Made by a program: the position numbers and the translations under genes
DNA from: Peronospora farinosa
Lineage: Eukaryota > Oomycota > Peronosporomycetes > Peronosporales > Peronosporaceae
Direction: 5' to 3'
NCBI GenBank assembly: GCA_947646735.1
Contig: CANTFK010000986.1
Coordinates: forward strand, 62,001 to 126,000
Length of the DNA: 64,000 nucleotides
Shown: piece by piece, positions 41,990 through 52,894 of the stretch
Numbering within the stretch: position 1 is the stretch's first letter
Layout: every line of letters begins with the position of its first letter
Notes under the pieces: generated by a model
Told to the model about the DNA's origin: nothing
Databases searched by the model: none
The model's input: only the letters and a program-made list of their open reading frames with translations

Positions 41990-43418
41990 TGTGGTGAAGG
42001 GCTGTTTTTGCGATATGAGGACCCCAGAATCCAGCTGGATATGGAGTATAGACCGTGGGTCAAGGAAAAGACCAGAGAGACAGGGGCCTCGAAGGGGAAC
42101 GACCGTTGGCGGAGAACAATCTTCAGGATCCACAGAAGAAAAATCAGTATCAGGGTAATGGTTAACCGGTACCGAAGGGAGTTGACCATGGCCCTTCATT
42201 GATCGACTCGGCCCCTCGTTGGTAGTCCTGGCTCCCTCGTTAGTCGACCCGGTCCCTCGTTGGTAGACCTGGGTCTTTCATCGGTCGACCCGGTCTGTTA
42301 CGGGGCTAGATCGTACCGTCACTAGCTTACACGTGCGCTTGAGGAAGACTCAAGCCCGAGTATTAGGTATTAAGTAAATTTAACTCTGATTTTATTTTGG
42401 TTTTAATTCGTACTAATTACGAAGATTTTAGTCGTAATAAATACGACAGTGTTCCCGCCTTTCGGGAACCACACAATTTCAGGTTGATTTATCATTGGTC
42501 CATATTGGGGACTTTAGGCCCAAAACCAATAATAAATTACCACACTGTGCCCGCTATTCGGGCCCACATATGTAATTGTTTATTTGTGTTAATGCTATAT
42601 GTGTAATGTAGCCCATTACACGGTCCTTCGCTGGTAGACCTGGGTCCCTCATTTGTCGATCTGGTCCCTCGTTGGTAGACCTGGGTCCCTCATCGGTCGA
42701 CCCGGTCCCGCGTTAGTCGACCTCGGCCCCTCGGGGTTCAGCGACTCCGAACCAGTTAACTCAAGGATCAGACCAGTCAACGCAAGGAATTAGAGCTTCA
42801 AGCAAGGATAGAGTAAAGGAATTAAAAGGATAGGATTATATTAACTACTACTCAATTTGCGATCTACGTGGCACGACTCCGTCGCCCAAGAAGAACTTAC
42901 TCTAAGCTACTCACAGTTCCGAAAAGGGATGTATTTTGGCCCCCGTCGAAGACAGTTGTGTAGCGAAGTTCAAGTGCGAATAGAGTTTCAGGATATGTTT
43001 GGCCTGTGAGCTCATTCGAGTAGCAACCCCCCCCCCCCCCCAAGACCCGCTATCGGAAGTGGCCTCCCTTACCTTACGGTCCGGAGCAAAGTAAAGGTCA
43101 GGTGGTTGGTACCCCTGAAACAAAAAGGAAAAGGCCAGGGATAAGCTCCCTGAAGAATTTGGCTCTAAGTCCACTCTCGACAAGGTCGATCTAGTGGCCA
43201 CCTACCGTGAATCATATCCACTCGCGGTCCCCCAGGTCTACCTCCCTCAAGGCAGACGTCTACATCCTCACCAAGTCTTCCGAAGAGTGCAACCCGCCAG
43301 CCGACGGGTACACAAGGTGAGAGAAGGTCCATACGCGGCATCGGGGTACCCCCTTCCACCGTCGACAGTCCGGCACAGTGAGTGTCATCATACAATTCTG
43401 AGAACCTACTTTATCACA
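41990..43418 (+). repeat. 3' LTR, family E (split by solo LTR)
   Basis: TGTGGTGAAGGG...TTTATCACA, nearly identical to the 5' LTR outside nested insertions. It is interrupted at 42296-42620 and has a run of 15 C at 43027-43041, matching the 5' copy. Confidence 0.85.
42296..42620 (+). repeat. solo LTR, F-like
   Basis: TGTTACGGGGCTAG...GCCCATTACA, 325 bp, flanked by CGGTC on both sides (42291-42295 and 42621-42625). Recombination between LTRs probably removed the internal part. Confidence 0.85.
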
Positions 43419-43982
43419 TAAGGGTAATGCAGCTTGAGCCCTAGGGCCCAAGCTTTGGCACGTTCAGCCAAGTTAGACATAGCAAGCTTGAATTTCATCG
43501 CATCGATGACGATGCGACGAGCCTTAATGGCATCTTCGAGTTCGACGAACCATCTGAACAAAGAGTCGCTTTTGACAGCCTTGTGTTTAAAAACATCAAT
43601 CTTTAAGGACTAGGGTTGACGTGCATGCGTCGAACCAGCAGCAGCATTTGACTGCTGCTGTCTCACTAGTTCAAATTTTCGAGCGCCCTGCTGCACCAAG
43701 AAGTCAGCTTATTGCGCGCCTTGTTCTTTCAACAGGTCAACCTATCTTGCTCGTGCAGCAAGGTGAGCTTCTTTACGAATTCGTCAAGTTCATGTTGTAT
43801 AAACTTGAAGTGGTTGCATGTTGTTCGTCTCCGCTAAGAGAGAGCAACATAGAACCTACGGCAGAGTTGCCGATAGTATCGGCCATACGCTGTATTCGAG
43901 ATCACTCGAATGACGCTCTTCATCCGATTGTTCCTAGTGGATGGTGCGGTGGTCGTTGAACGTACCACGAAATGCTACCAGG
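43419..43982 (-). pseudogene. gag: gag N-terminus of family A2
   Basis: Continues the A2 element to the right of element E and matches family A 14760-15376 (gag core LLRWFVGLDD region, coiled start, PBS GAAATGCTACCAGG). Many stops. It includes the hairpin at 43496-43519 whose loop is inverted relative to 14841-14864. Confidence 0.75.
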
Positions 43983-44378
43983 TGTAATGGGGCACCATCC
44001 GACTATACTGACAAAAGTATAGTCAACTTTCACTGATGAAAGTGAAAGTTGGTGCCTCAATTACCTCACGAACACGTTAGCAGAGGAAGTCATCAACTAA
44101 ACAAAACGTTTAGTTGAGAAGGAAAAGAGAACTCTATTTGATATAGTTAACATTTTAATAGATAAATCATCAGTAACATTGTCTTAGCTATATTAAAGTA
44201 CAAATATGTATGCTTCCTTCGTGCCTCCATTCATTGCTCGCGTCCATCGGTCATTGGTCAGCGCCTTGGTTGGCCTATATTAACCAAATTGAGGGCATCT
44301 CCAATATCAAGGAATATTATAACAAAAGATTATATTGTTAAATATTTTAAGTTATTATTATATTTTTATTGACACTTC
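43983..44378 (-). repeat. 5' LTR, family A2, truncated
   Basis: Starts TGTAATGGGGCACC and is recognisably the family A LTR up to TTGACACTTCA near 44378, where the last ~60 bp are lost. Confidence 0.82.
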
Positions 44379-44389
44379 AGAGAAATTAG

Positions 44390-44525
44390 AATAAAAAACA
44401 ACTGACGTCCTTTGAGTACGCCTAATCCCAGCTGGGCAAAACACTTACTTGTATATCACATACGCAAGGGTAAGTCACATGGTATATCTCACCCAAGCGA
44501 CAAGTCTTAAGTACAGTACTTACGA
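44390..44525 (-). repeat. family C LTR scrap
   Basis: Matches the middle of the C2 LTR (about 17790-17935): ACTGACGTC, CCCAGCTGGGC, TGTATATCACATACGCAAGG, AAGTCTTAAGTAC. No ends preserved. Confidence 0.65.
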
Positions 44526-44529
44526 CCTC

Positions 44530-45405
44530 TCATTGTACATGCGTCTTTATCCAGTCTACCATCTAAAAATAGAATTGGATGAAGGTTTTGGCAATAGTAC
44601 GGATTTTTTGGCGGTTACCGCCTCTCAGCTACCGCTCTTTTTAACATGACCTTTACTATAATTGCATTAGTAAACGTTACTGATCGCTCATAGATTTGTC
44701 AGACGAGCAAGTTTTATACCATCGCCTTAGTATTTGGAGTCGAACTGACGTCTGTAAGGAAGCGAGTATAGAATGGTACACGAAACAAGTGGTCTAGAGC
44801 AAAAAAAAGTAGCTAGATGGTAAACGTCGAGCCAAATTGTTCACGGACAACTCAATACTTCAAAACAAAGTAATGCGTTGTCCGACAACGATGTCCCGAT
44901 TATGTCAAGAAATTGTGGCAGCGTCCAGTTAGCGAGATACGACACGTTGAGCAGCTTCATCTTTTTTACCAATGACATTCGAGCTCGCGTACAGCCGTAT
45001 TCTATTCAGCAGATTGTGCCGCCCATGTCGTGTCGCGCTGACAGGACGTTGCCACAATTTCCTGACAAATCCGGACATCATTAAATTGTTGTCGTTATTT
45101 TAATGAGTTGTCCGTGAACAATTAGACTCGACCATCATTATCTAGCTAATTTTTTGGGCTGCAGACCACTTGTTTCGTGTACCATTCTATTTACAGACGT
45201 CAGTTCGACTCCAAATACTAAGGCGATGGTATAAAGCTTGCTCGTCTGACAAATCTATGAGCGAGCAGTAACATTTACTAATGCAATTATAGTAAAGGTC
45301 ATGTTAAAAAGAGCGGTAGCTGAGAGGCGGTAACCGCCGAAAAATCCGTAATATAACCGACACTTCCAATTCTATCTTTAGATGATAGACTGGATGGAGA
45401 CGACT
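44530..45405. repeat. foldback structure, long inverted repeat
   Basis: Arms of about 325 bp (44542-44865 and 45082-45403) are roughly 90 percent identical in inverted orientation; sample shared blocks are GCGGTTACCGCCTCTCAGCT and GAACTGACGTCTGTAA. The ~215-bp centre is itself imperfectly palindromic (TTGTGGCAGCGTCC against GGACGTTGCCACAA). No transposase. It may be a foldback/MITE-type element or a hairpin RNA source. No clear target duplication seen. Confidence 0.8.
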
Positions 45406-45640
45406 TGTACGGAATATACGAATTAGTAGGTAAAGACAAAGGCACGTGGCATCTCCTTATTCTTACAGGCATCTAATGACGGCAGCAGCCCTATCCATAT
45501 ATATCATCATGTTTGTTTTTGTCTCATTTCATCCATATGTGGCTTGTTTTTTTCGCATCTTTCGCATCCATGTGGTCACCCACAAGCTTTTCGAAGGATT
45601 TTCGAGCTCTGTACAAAGTTACGATCTCAAGTCCGGCCAT
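45406..45640. other. intergenic, nothing recognised
   Basis: Between the foldback and the NLP upstream duplication. A plus frame (45446-45703) crosses into the NLP duplication and is probably spurious. Confidence 0.4.
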
Positions 45641-45878
45641 GCGCATGATAAGATTACGAATTGCGATGTGAAAGCTCGACCATTTACTGCACGATTCGAC
45701 TAGACTTGTTCTTTGTATGAAGAACGAAATCTGGTTGTAAAGGTTCTTGAATAAACTATAATAAAACAACTTCGGTGATGCACATACTCCATCGACTTTT
45801 CTTGGTGACATCGCCTCCCACCATCTCATTATTCTTTTTTCATCCTGAACAAGAGTCAACAAGTGAAAATCTCCCACC
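45630..45878 (+). repeat. NLP upstream duplication, copy 1
   Basis: Near identical to 62806-63066 (shared GTCCGGCCATGCGCA and onward). Copy 2 has an extra CTTTAAGC-type block. The duplication includes the putative promoter and the NLP coding part, showing that the two NLP genes arose by tandem duplication. Confidence 0.85.
45822..45842 (+). promoter_or_regulatory. oomycete Inr/FPR-like core promoter, NLP1
   Basis: CTCATTATTCTTTTTTC lies about 40-55 bp before the NLP1 ATG and fits the oomycete core pattern of CTCATTYY followed by a T-rich flanking promoter region. Same motif precedes NLP2. Confidence 0.5.
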
Positions 45879-46476
45879 ATGAAGATCGCTGGCTTCCTAT
45901 GTGTCGCTTTAGCCGGCATTACTACGGTCGTAGACCATGTAACGGCCAAGGAAGCTGGTTATATCAATGCGCCGTTGAAATCATGCCCGAAGCTTTAGGA
46001 AGATCAATCACGACGACATACGACCGTTTCACCAGCCTACCGCCGTTACGCTCGATGAAAAGGCTGCCGTCAAATTCAAACCGAGGCTTACAATTAGTCC
46101 GCATCTATGCCACGCATACCCTGTAGTAAGCCAAGAAGGTTATATTAGCGGTGGACTCAATCCTACCGGACCCTCTGACGGTCAATGCAAGGGAAATCGC
46201 TATGGGTCTCAAGTTTACGGGCGTGCAGCTTGGTACAAAGGAAAATATGCTATCATGTACGCATGGTACTTTCCGAAAGAGCAAATAAAGGATAAAGGTC
46301 ATCGCTACGGCTGGCAAACTTGTATCTTGTGGCTCAACAACCCTGCTAACAAAGACCCGGAAATTTTGGCAGTCTCGCTGTCGTTAAACTACGCATTCGT
46401 GATCCATGGTCCTCCAGCACGTTCCAAAGTGGATGGCACGGCTGTAAAAGTCAAGTATTTTGGGCGCCTTCCTCAT
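45879..46476 (+). pseudogene. NLP (necrosis-inducing-like protein) copy 1, 5' part
   Basis: Encodes the start of a secreted NLP: hydrophobic signal peptide, conserved Cys region, the AIMYAWYFPK block and the heptapeptide GHRYGWQ. The family acts at plant plasma membranes; this heptapeptide differs from the canonical one at positions 4, 5 and 7, where acidic metal-binding residues are usual, so even the intact ancestor was probably not cytolytic (inference). Compared with copy 2 there is one extra C at about 45993, giving TAG at 45996-45998; the rest reads in the next frame (ATG at 46255 is internal). The gene is cut at 46476 by element B. Later parts are at 54502-54606 and 62601-62688. Confidence 0.9.
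46472..46476. repeat. target-site duplication of element B, left
   Basis: CTCAT, repeated at 54502-54506 beyond the right LTR. Confidence 0.92.
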
Positions 46477-47113
46477 TGTAACGGGGTTACACGACAGTTG
46501 TAGCGTCTTTCCGGGAGTTTACGGTTAAACTCCCCTTGTATTGCATATAATGCATTATGATACTTCTCTTTAGAGAGGTATTAAGTATAAGCGTTGAGAT
46601 ACGGTATTCGGTAATACCGTATCTTATCGATTAGGATTCGATAATCGATAACGCTGTACTAAGTACATCATACACAGATGTTTAGACGATACGTCGTCCA
46701 ATAGCAAAGTCTGCATATAATAATTGCTATTATATTGATTAATCTAGTGTAGTGTACTTAGAGTAGGACTATTCATAAAATCTTATGCATAAATAAAATC
46801 ATTTCTCCTTTTGAGTTTAAGACCACAAGTCGTTCTGGCTTTTTCTCTTGTGCACTTCGTGCGTTGGTTCCTTAAACCTTTAAGCTTCTAGCTTGTTCTT
46901 GCACTCTGTGCGTTGGTTCTCTGAACCTTAAGCTTATTGCTTGACTGACTAAAGTCTCTTTCCTCATCCTTGGAACAGGGTGACTTTAAGTCGTTTAATT
47001 AGTTCCTTAGAACTAAGTGGCTTTTAGCCTTAACTCTATTTAGTTCTCTAGACACTAAGAGGCTTCCAGCCTAAAGTCTTCCTCTGGCTAAAGAGCTGTG
47101 CAGCTCTGCTACA
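46477..47113 (+). repeat. 5' LTR, family B
   Basis: 637 bp, TGTAACGGGG...CTGCTACA. It is packed with hairpins, for example GGGAGTTTA/TAAACTCCC, GATACGGTATT/AATACCGTATC and TTAGTTCC/GGAACTAA types. Confidence 0.93.
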
Positions 47114-47115
47114 CT

Positions 47116-47126
47116 TGGTAGCACTT
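47116..47126 (+). other. primer binding site, family B
   Basis: TGGTAGCACTT starts two bases after the LTR, identical to family A. Confidence 0.7.
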
Positions 47127-47167
47127 GTAGTCAATCCTACACCTGAGTCTTTAAAGACTGACCCTCT

Positions 47168-48175
47168 GTGAGAATGGAGAATCAAAATCACCTCTCTGAG
47201 GCACAACGACTCGCCTTAGATAAACTATCTGCGTTCGTCGGACCTGATCAAATCGAGGCCCTTTTGGCCCAAGGCCCCGAGGTTCTGAATGCTCGTCTTG
47301 AGGCCTTTATGCGTTATGAGGCAACGCTCCTCGGGCAGGTCCATGACCAGGCAGCGTCAGCCGCGCCTACACAGTACATCCCGGTACCTGTGCCCGATGC
47401 AGAGCCAAAGGCTCGTCCACTTGTTTTAAGTGTCAAGACCTTCGAGGGGAAGGAGGGAGAGAACCTTCTCCTCTGGATCCGAGAAGTTGAAATGGCAATG
47501 GATGCCGCCATGCTTGCATCCGATAAGCAACGAGTTGGCTTGGCCATTTCTAAGCTCGGTGGAAGAGCTAGAGAGTGGGCTCTAACGAGCGGTGTCTCTG
47601 TAAATGCTGCATTTCCCACATGGGAGATGCTTAAAAAGCAATTAACTTGTGTGTTTGCACCGCCTAATCAGGCTTATCGTGTGCGCTCACGCTTCCTGGC
47701 TACCCGACAGGGTAAGAAAGAATTGTCGGACTATGTCCAAGCGTTGAGAACTCTCATTGCTGCTATGCAGCAGGACCCGCTGGCAGAGGAAGTCCGAGTA
47801 ACCATTTTTATGGAGGGACTTCGCACTGGGGTCGCCAGGACGGAAGTTTTCCGTGTCCAGCCTTCAACTTTTGAGGAGGCAGTAAGCGTAGCATTTAACG
47901 CTGAATTCAATTTTAAATCTGCTCGATATGGTCTGCCCTGGTATCAATCAAATACCTCTAATAGGGCGGAACCCATGGACCTCAGCCATGCTGAAGAAGC
48001 CGAGATTCAAGCTGCTGAGCAGCAAGGTAGCATCCGTAGATGTTACATGTGCGGAAGCACTAGACATCTCCGCCCTAGCTGTCCGTTGCGAAAGCAACGT
48101 TCAAATCGGCAAAGCCGAAGCCCTGCTCCTAGCCAAAAGGCGAGCACCGCAGGGGGAAATGTCAACTCCCAGTAG
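47168..48175 (+). CDS. gag: gag, family B
   Basis: 335-residue open frame from [15 protein letters not shown] (a second ATG lies two codons on). Residues about 80-250 form the retrotransposon gag core ([52 protein letters not shown]). Near the end, [14 protein letters not shown] is a CX2CX4HX4C zinc knuckle. Starts 54 bp after the LTR. Fully open, so probably still able to make Gag. Stops at TAG 48173-48175, and protease follows in another frame, so pol would need frameshifting or reinitiation. Confidence 0.92.
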   Translation: MRMENQNHLSEAQRLALDKLSAFVGPDQIEALLAQGPEVLNARLEAFMRYEATLLGQVHDQAASAAPTQYIPVPVPDAEPKARPLVLSVKTFEGKEGENLLLWIREVEMAMDAAMLASDKQRVGLAISKLGGRAREWALTSGVSVNAAFPTWEMLKKQLTCVFAPPNQAYRVRSRFLATRQGKKELSDYVQALRTLIAAMQQDPLAEEVRVTIFMEGLRTGVARTEVFRVQPSTFEEAVSVAFNAEFNFKSARYGLPWYQSNTSNRAEPMDLSHAEEAEIQAAEQQGSIRRCYMCGSTRHLRPSCPLRKQRSNRQSRSPAPSQKASTAGGNVNSQ

Positions 48176-48261
48176 GCGCGGGGCGCCCTACTGGGAAAGA
48201 ACTAAGTTCTGTTGAATCTTTAGGCGGTAAAGGTAAACAGGGCTTAGCCCCAGGTGGTTCT

Positions 48262-48672
48262 GTGGATGCTCCCATAGAAAAAAATTACAAGCCAGGCTTG
48301 TTGGTTGTGTCGGCAACCGTTAAGGGTTTTAAGAAACCATGGTCAATTTTAATTGACTCAGGGGCGTCAGGGAACTATGTCCGACGTCGCTCCCTTGAGG
48401 GGAGTCAGCTGTATGCTGAGGCGCTGGAAGCGCAAGAGGGTGACAGTATAACCGTACGTCTCGCGACTGGTGTACGTGTCACCGTTCCTAAAGTTCCGTT
48501 GAACTTAGGTGTAAAGTTTTTAGACTTCAATAGCGTTGAACGCTGTCTTGTCCTAGATTTGGACTCGAGATATGATCTCATTCTCGGTATGGCCTGACTG
48601 GAACGCCATGAGCCGTGGATCGATTGGAGATCCAAAACTTTAGGCGCAACGCGCAATGTTCCTAGCGAAGCT
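48262..48672 (+). pseudogene. pol: aspartic protease, family B (one nonsense codon)
   Basis: Frame 48262-48597 has SILIDSGASGNYVRRRSL (active-site D-S-G) and ITVRLATGVRVTVP, ending LILGMA then TGA at 48595-48597. The frame continues in phase with [13 protein letters not shown], where relatives have Trp, so this is a single TGG to TGA change. The protease itself may be complete before it. Confidence 0.85.
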
Positions 48673-49602
48673 TTGGAGAGTCATGAACCCACCTTCGCTA
48701 GAAAACAAAAGTGCTATTGGCGCGAGCCATTAACTGATTCAGTTAATGTGCTGGACATTGGAGTGTCTGAGTTGATCAACTCCGATGTCAACAATAATAG
48801 TGTCGAGCAGAGCTCAATGACACTTAGTGGAACGGCACGTACTCCGTTAAGTGATACTGTTAGTGATATTGGCTGTAAATGCGATTCACTGGATGTCGGT
48901 AATGACATCGGCTCTCGTATAGAGCAAGTTAAGGTCGATGACCTTGTTAGTGATATTGGCTGTGAATGCGATTCACTGGATGTCGGTAATGACATCGGCT
49001 CTCGTATAGAGCAAGTTAAGGTCGATGACCTTGTTAGTGATATTGGCTGTAAATGCGATTCACTGGATGTCGATAATGACATCGGCTCTCGTATAGAGCA
49101 AATTAAGGTCGATGACCTTGTTAGTGATATTGGCTGGAAATGCGATTCACTGGATGTCGGTAATGACATCGGCTCTCGTATAGAGCGAATGAAGGTCAAT
49201 GACCTTGTTAGTGAAGTCACTGGTACTAGTGACCCATTGGGTGTCGGTAATGACATCGGCCCTTACATAGGTCAGGTAAACGACAAGGGGTCTGTTGACC
49301 TTGGGGAAGATAACATCCCAAGTACTTTAAAGAGTACGGTCTCGTCAATGAGACGGCAGCGTCGCCAGATGGCGGCTGCGAGACGCAAAGCGTCTGTTTT
49401 ATCGCATAGTAATGTCAGTGACCAGTTGTACACCCTGGTCAACGGAGTGACAGGTGATGCAGATGGTGAGGTTGACCTTGAGGCCCTCCCATCATTAAAT
49501 ACTCTCTTAGAGCTAGACGAAATATCTGTGGATGAATTTCATCAAGCCTTGAAGCTGGTGCTCTATCCGATATGGTGGGTATTCGACCTAACCTCGAGCT
49601 GA
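48673..49602 (+). CDS. pol: protease-RT linker with 87-bp tandem repeats, family B
   Basis: 309-residue open frame in phase with the protease. Residues about 63-207 are five tandem 29-residue units of [20 protein letters not shown] type (DNA 48859-49293); the fifth is divergent. No enzymatic domain. The Asp/Ser-rich, flexible character suggests a spacer in the polyprotein. Frame is lost near 49565 by a shift into the RT frame (49572 on). Confidence 0.8.
   Translation: MESHEPTFARKQKCYWREPLTDSVNVLDIGVSELINSDVNNNSVEQSSMTLSGTARTPLSDTVSDIGCKCDSLDVGNDIGSRIEQVKVDDLVSDIGCECDSLDVGNDIGSRIEQVKVDDLVSDIGCKCDSLDVDNDIGSRIEQIKVDDLVSDIGWKCDSLDVGNDIGSRIERMKVNDLVSEVTGTSDPLGVGNDIGPYIGQVNDKGSVDLGEDNIPSTLKSTVSSMRRQRRQMAAARRKASVLSHSNVSDQLYTLVNGVTGDADGEVDLEALPSLNTLLELDEISVDEFHQALKLVLYPIWWVFDLTSS
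48859..49293 (+). repeat. five 87-bp tandem repeats
   Basis: Units start at 48859, 48946, 49033, 49120 and 49207 with exact 87-bp spacing; units 1-4 nearly identical, unit 5 degenerate. In-frame within pol. Confidence 0.95.
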
Positions 49603-51641
49603 ACTCATCCTCGCTTGTCGATGAGACAGTCCTTGAAGATACAAAAGCGGCACTAAGTGCACGTAGTGGGGCATCTATTCTGAAGGACCCTTCAGATCCC
49701 TACTATCCTTTAGTTAAGGAATTCCAGGATGTGGTGTGTCACGATCCACCGTCGGTTCTACCACCTGATAGGGGCGTACGTCATGAAATTGACTTGGTTC
49801 CCGGAACCAAATACTGTGTAACACGGCAGTGGCCTTTACCCAAAGAACAGTGTGACGTCATTGACGAGTTCTTTCGTGCAAAGCACGCGGCGGGCATGGT
49901 GCGTGAAAGTAAATCTCCGCACTCGACACCCACTTTCTGTGTTAAGAAACCAAATGGTAAATGGCGTATTGTTCATGCTTATAATAAGCTCAATGCGGCC
50001 ACTATACCTGCACAGACACCGATACCTAGAAAGGATGTTCTTCAGAACAATATGGTCGGTTGTACCATGTACAGTGCGCTCGACTTAGTCGATGGTTATT
50101 ACCAATTGCTCATGCGAGCTAGTGATATTCCGCTTACTGCTGTTAGTACTCCGAGCGGTATGCTCTGGGAGTGGTTAGTGATGCCCCAAGGGCTATCTAA
50201 TGCTCCGGCTACGTTTAACCGTTTGGTGACGCAATTGTTTCGACCCCATCGAAGTTATGCACAGACGTATTTTGATGACATTTTTGTCCATAGCCGAGCT
50301 GAACATGGTCGGTCAGATATTGAGAACCATATTGTTCATCTACGAGCTGTGCTCGAATGCATGCGCACTAATAAACTATATGCTAATGCATCTAAGTGCA
50401 TCTTCGGGGCCGAAGAAATTCCCTTTCTAGGGTGCTTCATTGGAAAGCGAGGACTACGAGCGGATCCCGCCAAAGTCAAAGCCATAGTCGATTGGCCTGT
50501 TCCACAGTCCCAAAAGGACTTGCGTAAATGGCTTGGGCTTGCCAATTACTTACACAAGTACAGCGAAAATTACGCTGATATGGCTCGGCCGTTATCCAAT
50601 CTCCTTAAAAAGGATGTGGAATGGTGTTGGCATGCCGAACACGAAAATGCTTTTCAAGCAGTGAAGGCAAGCCTTCTACATGCTCCTATTTTGGCTTTGC
50701 CAGACCCTGACCGACCGTTTAGCGTCGTCTGTGACGCATCGGATTTTGCCAATGGCAGTGCTCTGTTACAATCAGATGATGAAGGCCGTGAGCGTGTAAT
50801 CGCTTTTGAATCCCGCCAGCTGAAAGCTGCAGAAAAGAACTATCCAGTTCACGACAAAGAGCTACTTGCGATAAAGTATGCCCTGGTCAAATTCAGAGTT
50901 CATCTGCTGGGCTCAAAGCCTTTTGTGATCTATACCGATCATGCGTCGTTACGCACTGCGACTCAGTCGCCGCATCTCTCGCAGAGAATGGCCAGATGGC
51001 TGTCATTCTTTGCCGAATATAATTTCGAGGTGAAATATAAGCCGGGCAAGCAAAATGCTTTGGCTGATGCGTTGTCACGCAGACCTGATTATGAGCTTGC
51101 TCATGTGACGATGTTGTCGTCTTCTATCACCGATCTCATTCGTACGGCGTATGCTAAAGATGATCACTGTATAGCGTTGCTACATGCTCTTGGCAGTGAG
51201 GAGTTTAAAGACTCGGACATTAAATTGTCGGCACGATTGCGTGCAAGCCTCCATCGATATTCTATCGATGAGGGGCTGTTGTACTATCGTACAGATGTAG
51301 CGGATCCTCCGCGTATTGTAGTTCCTCATGACGAGGACCTGAAACATCGTATCCTCTATGAGGTACATGACACCGCCATCGGTGGTCATTTGGGTCGTGA
51401 AAAGACCTATGGGGCAGTATGCCAAAGTTATTGGTGGCCCAAATTATACAAATGGGTGAGCACATATGTGCGTACGTGTGAAATGTGTCAGCGGGTGAAA
51501 CCCTCGCCCCATTCGACAGCGCCGCTGGCTAGTTTGCCTATTCCCACTGGGTGCTGGGATTCCATTAGTATGGACTTTGTATTTGGCCTACCGAAAGATT
51601 CGCATGGCAATACAGGTATTGTGGTCTTTGTTACCGTTTGA
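49572..51641 (+). CDS. pol: reverse transcriptase, RNase H, integrase start, family B
   Basis: 689-residue open frame. [57 protein letters not shown], catalytic YFDD at 50268-50279. RNase [57 protein letters not shown]. Integrase zinc domain: [14 protein letters not shown] and [11 protein letters not shown]. First core Asp in [14 protein letters not shown]. The frame ends GIVVFVTV at 51641 because one base is missing near 51630; the next frame resumes at once. Confidence 0.93.
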   Translation: MVGIRPNLELNSSSLVDETVLEDTKAALSARSGASILKDPSDPYYPLVKEFQDVVCHDPPSVLPPDRGVRHEIDLVPGTKYCVTRQWPLPKEQCDVIDEFFRAKHAAGMVRESKSPHSTPTFCVKKPNGKWRIVHAYNKLNAATIPAQTPIPRKDVLQNNMVGCTMYSALDLVDGYYQLLMRASDIPLTAVSTPSGMLWEWLVMPQGLSNAPATFNRLVTQLFRPHRSYAQTYFDDIFVHSRAEHGRSDIENHIVHLRAVLECMRTNKLYANASKCIFGAEEIPFLGCFIGKRGLRADPAKVKAIVDWPVPQSQKDLRKWLGLANYLHKYSENYADMARPLSNLLKKDVEWCWHAEHENAFQAVKASLLHAPILALPDPDRPFSVVCDASDFANGSALLQSDDEGRERVIAFESRQLKAAEKNYPVHDKELLAIKYALVKFRVHLLGSKPFVIYTDHASLRTATQSPHLSQRMARWLSFFAEYNFEVKYKPGKQNALADALSRRPDYELAHVTMLSSSITDLIRTAYAKDDHCIALLHALGSEEFKDSDIKLSARLRASLHRYSIDEGLLYYRTDVADPPRIVVPHDEDLKHRILYEVHDTAIGGHLGREKTYGAVCQSYWWPKLYKWVSTYVRTCEMCQRVKPSPHSTAPLASLPIPTGCWDSISMDFVFGLPKDSHGNTGIVVFVTV

Positions 51642-52894
51642 GCAAGATGGCTCACTTAGCGGCTGTGCCAGATTCGATCGATGGTGTGGGTACAGCGGAG
51701 CTGTTTATCGATCGGGTGTTTCGCCAACATGGCTTGCCAGTGGCAATTGTTTCTGATCGTGATCCTCGTTTTACGAGTAAATTTTGGAAGTCCGTCTTCC
51801 AGGTGCTGGGCACCCGTTTGGACATGTCCACGGCGGATCATCCGCAGACCGATGGTCAAACCGAACGCGTAAATCGCGTTGTTGAAGATATCCTACGCAG
51901 CGTTTGTGCTGAAACGCCTAAGCGTTGGAGCTCTATGCTCCCTGTAGTTGAGTTTGCACTCAATAATTCCGTGCACGCCTCCACCGGCTACACTCCGTTC
52001 TATGTCAATGGTCTCACACACCCACGCGTTCCGTTAACGCTACCACCGAGTGGTTCAGGGCTTGGTGGGGGAGAGGTTGCCGATCGGCTTGCTGATGTCA
52101 GCCCTAATACTGTTAAGAAACAGGTAAATGCGTTTCTCGCAACGCGACTGAATTTCTTACGACATGTGCAAGATGCAATGGCTGATAGTCAAGATAAACA
52201 AAAAGAATATGCAGATGCGAAAGGCAGAGGTTGTATTAATGATTATAAGGTCGGAGACCAAGTATTATTGAATGCTAAAAATCTACCTACCAATGTAGTA
52301 TCCGCTGTCTTTAAGACGAAGTTGCGCCCACGATTTATCGGACCCTTTAAGGTCATTGCCAAGAAAGGCACAGCGTATACGCTTAACTTGCCGCGCAAAT
52401 TGCGTACACATCCTGTGTTCTATGTCGCCATGTTGAAACCTTATCGGGATCCGTCCCAAGTAAACATTAAGGCGCTCGCGCCGAGCCCATTGGCATTGTC
52501 GCGGGACGAAGCATCTGCGCCAACATGTCAAGCTGACCCTGCATTCGGGTCCGACTCTCTTCCAGGGACGCAAGCCGGGAGTTCATCGTCTGCCTCTCCT
52601 CACGAAGGGACCGTACCTCCTGAACAAGCTCGGCATGAGCTTGTACCGATACACCGGCCTCCTCCTCCTTTGCTCGATGCTCAGGGGAACCTGCAGTTCC
52701 ATGTGGAACGTCTACTGCAGAAACGTCGCCGCCATGGTCAAAACCAGTATCTGGTGAAATGGCGGGGTTATCCCGAATCATGGAATTCATGGGAGTTTGA
52801 GACTCCCCTTCGGCAGGACTGCCCATACGCCGTGGACGTTTTTGAGCGTCGTGCGCAGGGTCTGCCTGTTGGCGCTGACGCTTCTCACCAGTAA
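51638..52894 (+). CDS. pol: integrase core and chromodomain, family B
   Basis: 418-residue continuation in another frame after a one-base loss. [16 protein letters not shown] and [20 protein letters not shown] give the second D and the E of the triad; [20 protein letters not shown]; tether region [35 protein letters not shown]; then [20 protein letters not shown] and [13 protein letters not shown], a clear chromodomain. The last 428 bp are overlapped by an antisense frame. Confidence 0.92.
   Translation: MSKMAHLAAVPDSIDGVGTAELFIDRVFRQHGLPVAIVSDRDPRFTSKFWKSVFQVLGTRLDMSTADHPQTDGQTERVNRVVEDILRSVCAETPKRWSSMLPVVEFALNNSVHASTGYTPFYVNGLTHPRVPLTLPPSGSGLGGGEVADRLADVSPNTVKKQVNAFLATRLNFLRHVQDAMADSQDKQKEYADAKGRGCINDYKVGDQVLLNAKNLPTNVVSAVFKTKLRPRFIGPFKVIAKKGTAYTLNLPRKLRTHPVFYVAMLKPYRDPSQVNIKALAPSPLALSRDEASAPTCQADPAFGSDSLPGTQAGSSSSASPHEGTVPPEQARHELVPIHRPPPPLLDAQGNLQFHVERLLQKRRRHGQNQYLVKWRGYPESWNSWEFETPLRQDCPYAVDVFERRAQGLPVGADASHQ

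Larger units (their letters stand above)
31761..43418 (+). mobile_element. Ty3/gypsy family E element with two RNase H domains
   Basis: Very long LTRs (2.17 kb left including a nested solo LTR; 1.43 kb right including a nested solo LTR) flank gag, protease, RT, RNase H, a second RNase H, integrase and a chromodomain-like end on the plus strand. It sits inside family A2; the flanks share TAAG (31757-31760 and 43419-43422), a four-base duplication. LTR 3' halves are almost identical, so it is young, yet gag and RT carry frameshifts. Confidence 0.88.

Noticed and set aside
45524..45949. 141-residue minus-strand frame, also seen at 62865-63137
   Set aside because: Antisense to the NLP promoter and signal peptide; duplicated only because the NLP locus is.
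48714..49256. 180-residue minus-strand frame
   Set aside because: Mirror of the 87-bp tandem repeats in the family B pol linker; periodic only because the repeat is.
48859..49293. CRISPR-like array
   Set aside because: Units are contiguous 87-bp coding repeats without spacers, in a eukaryotic retrotransposon.
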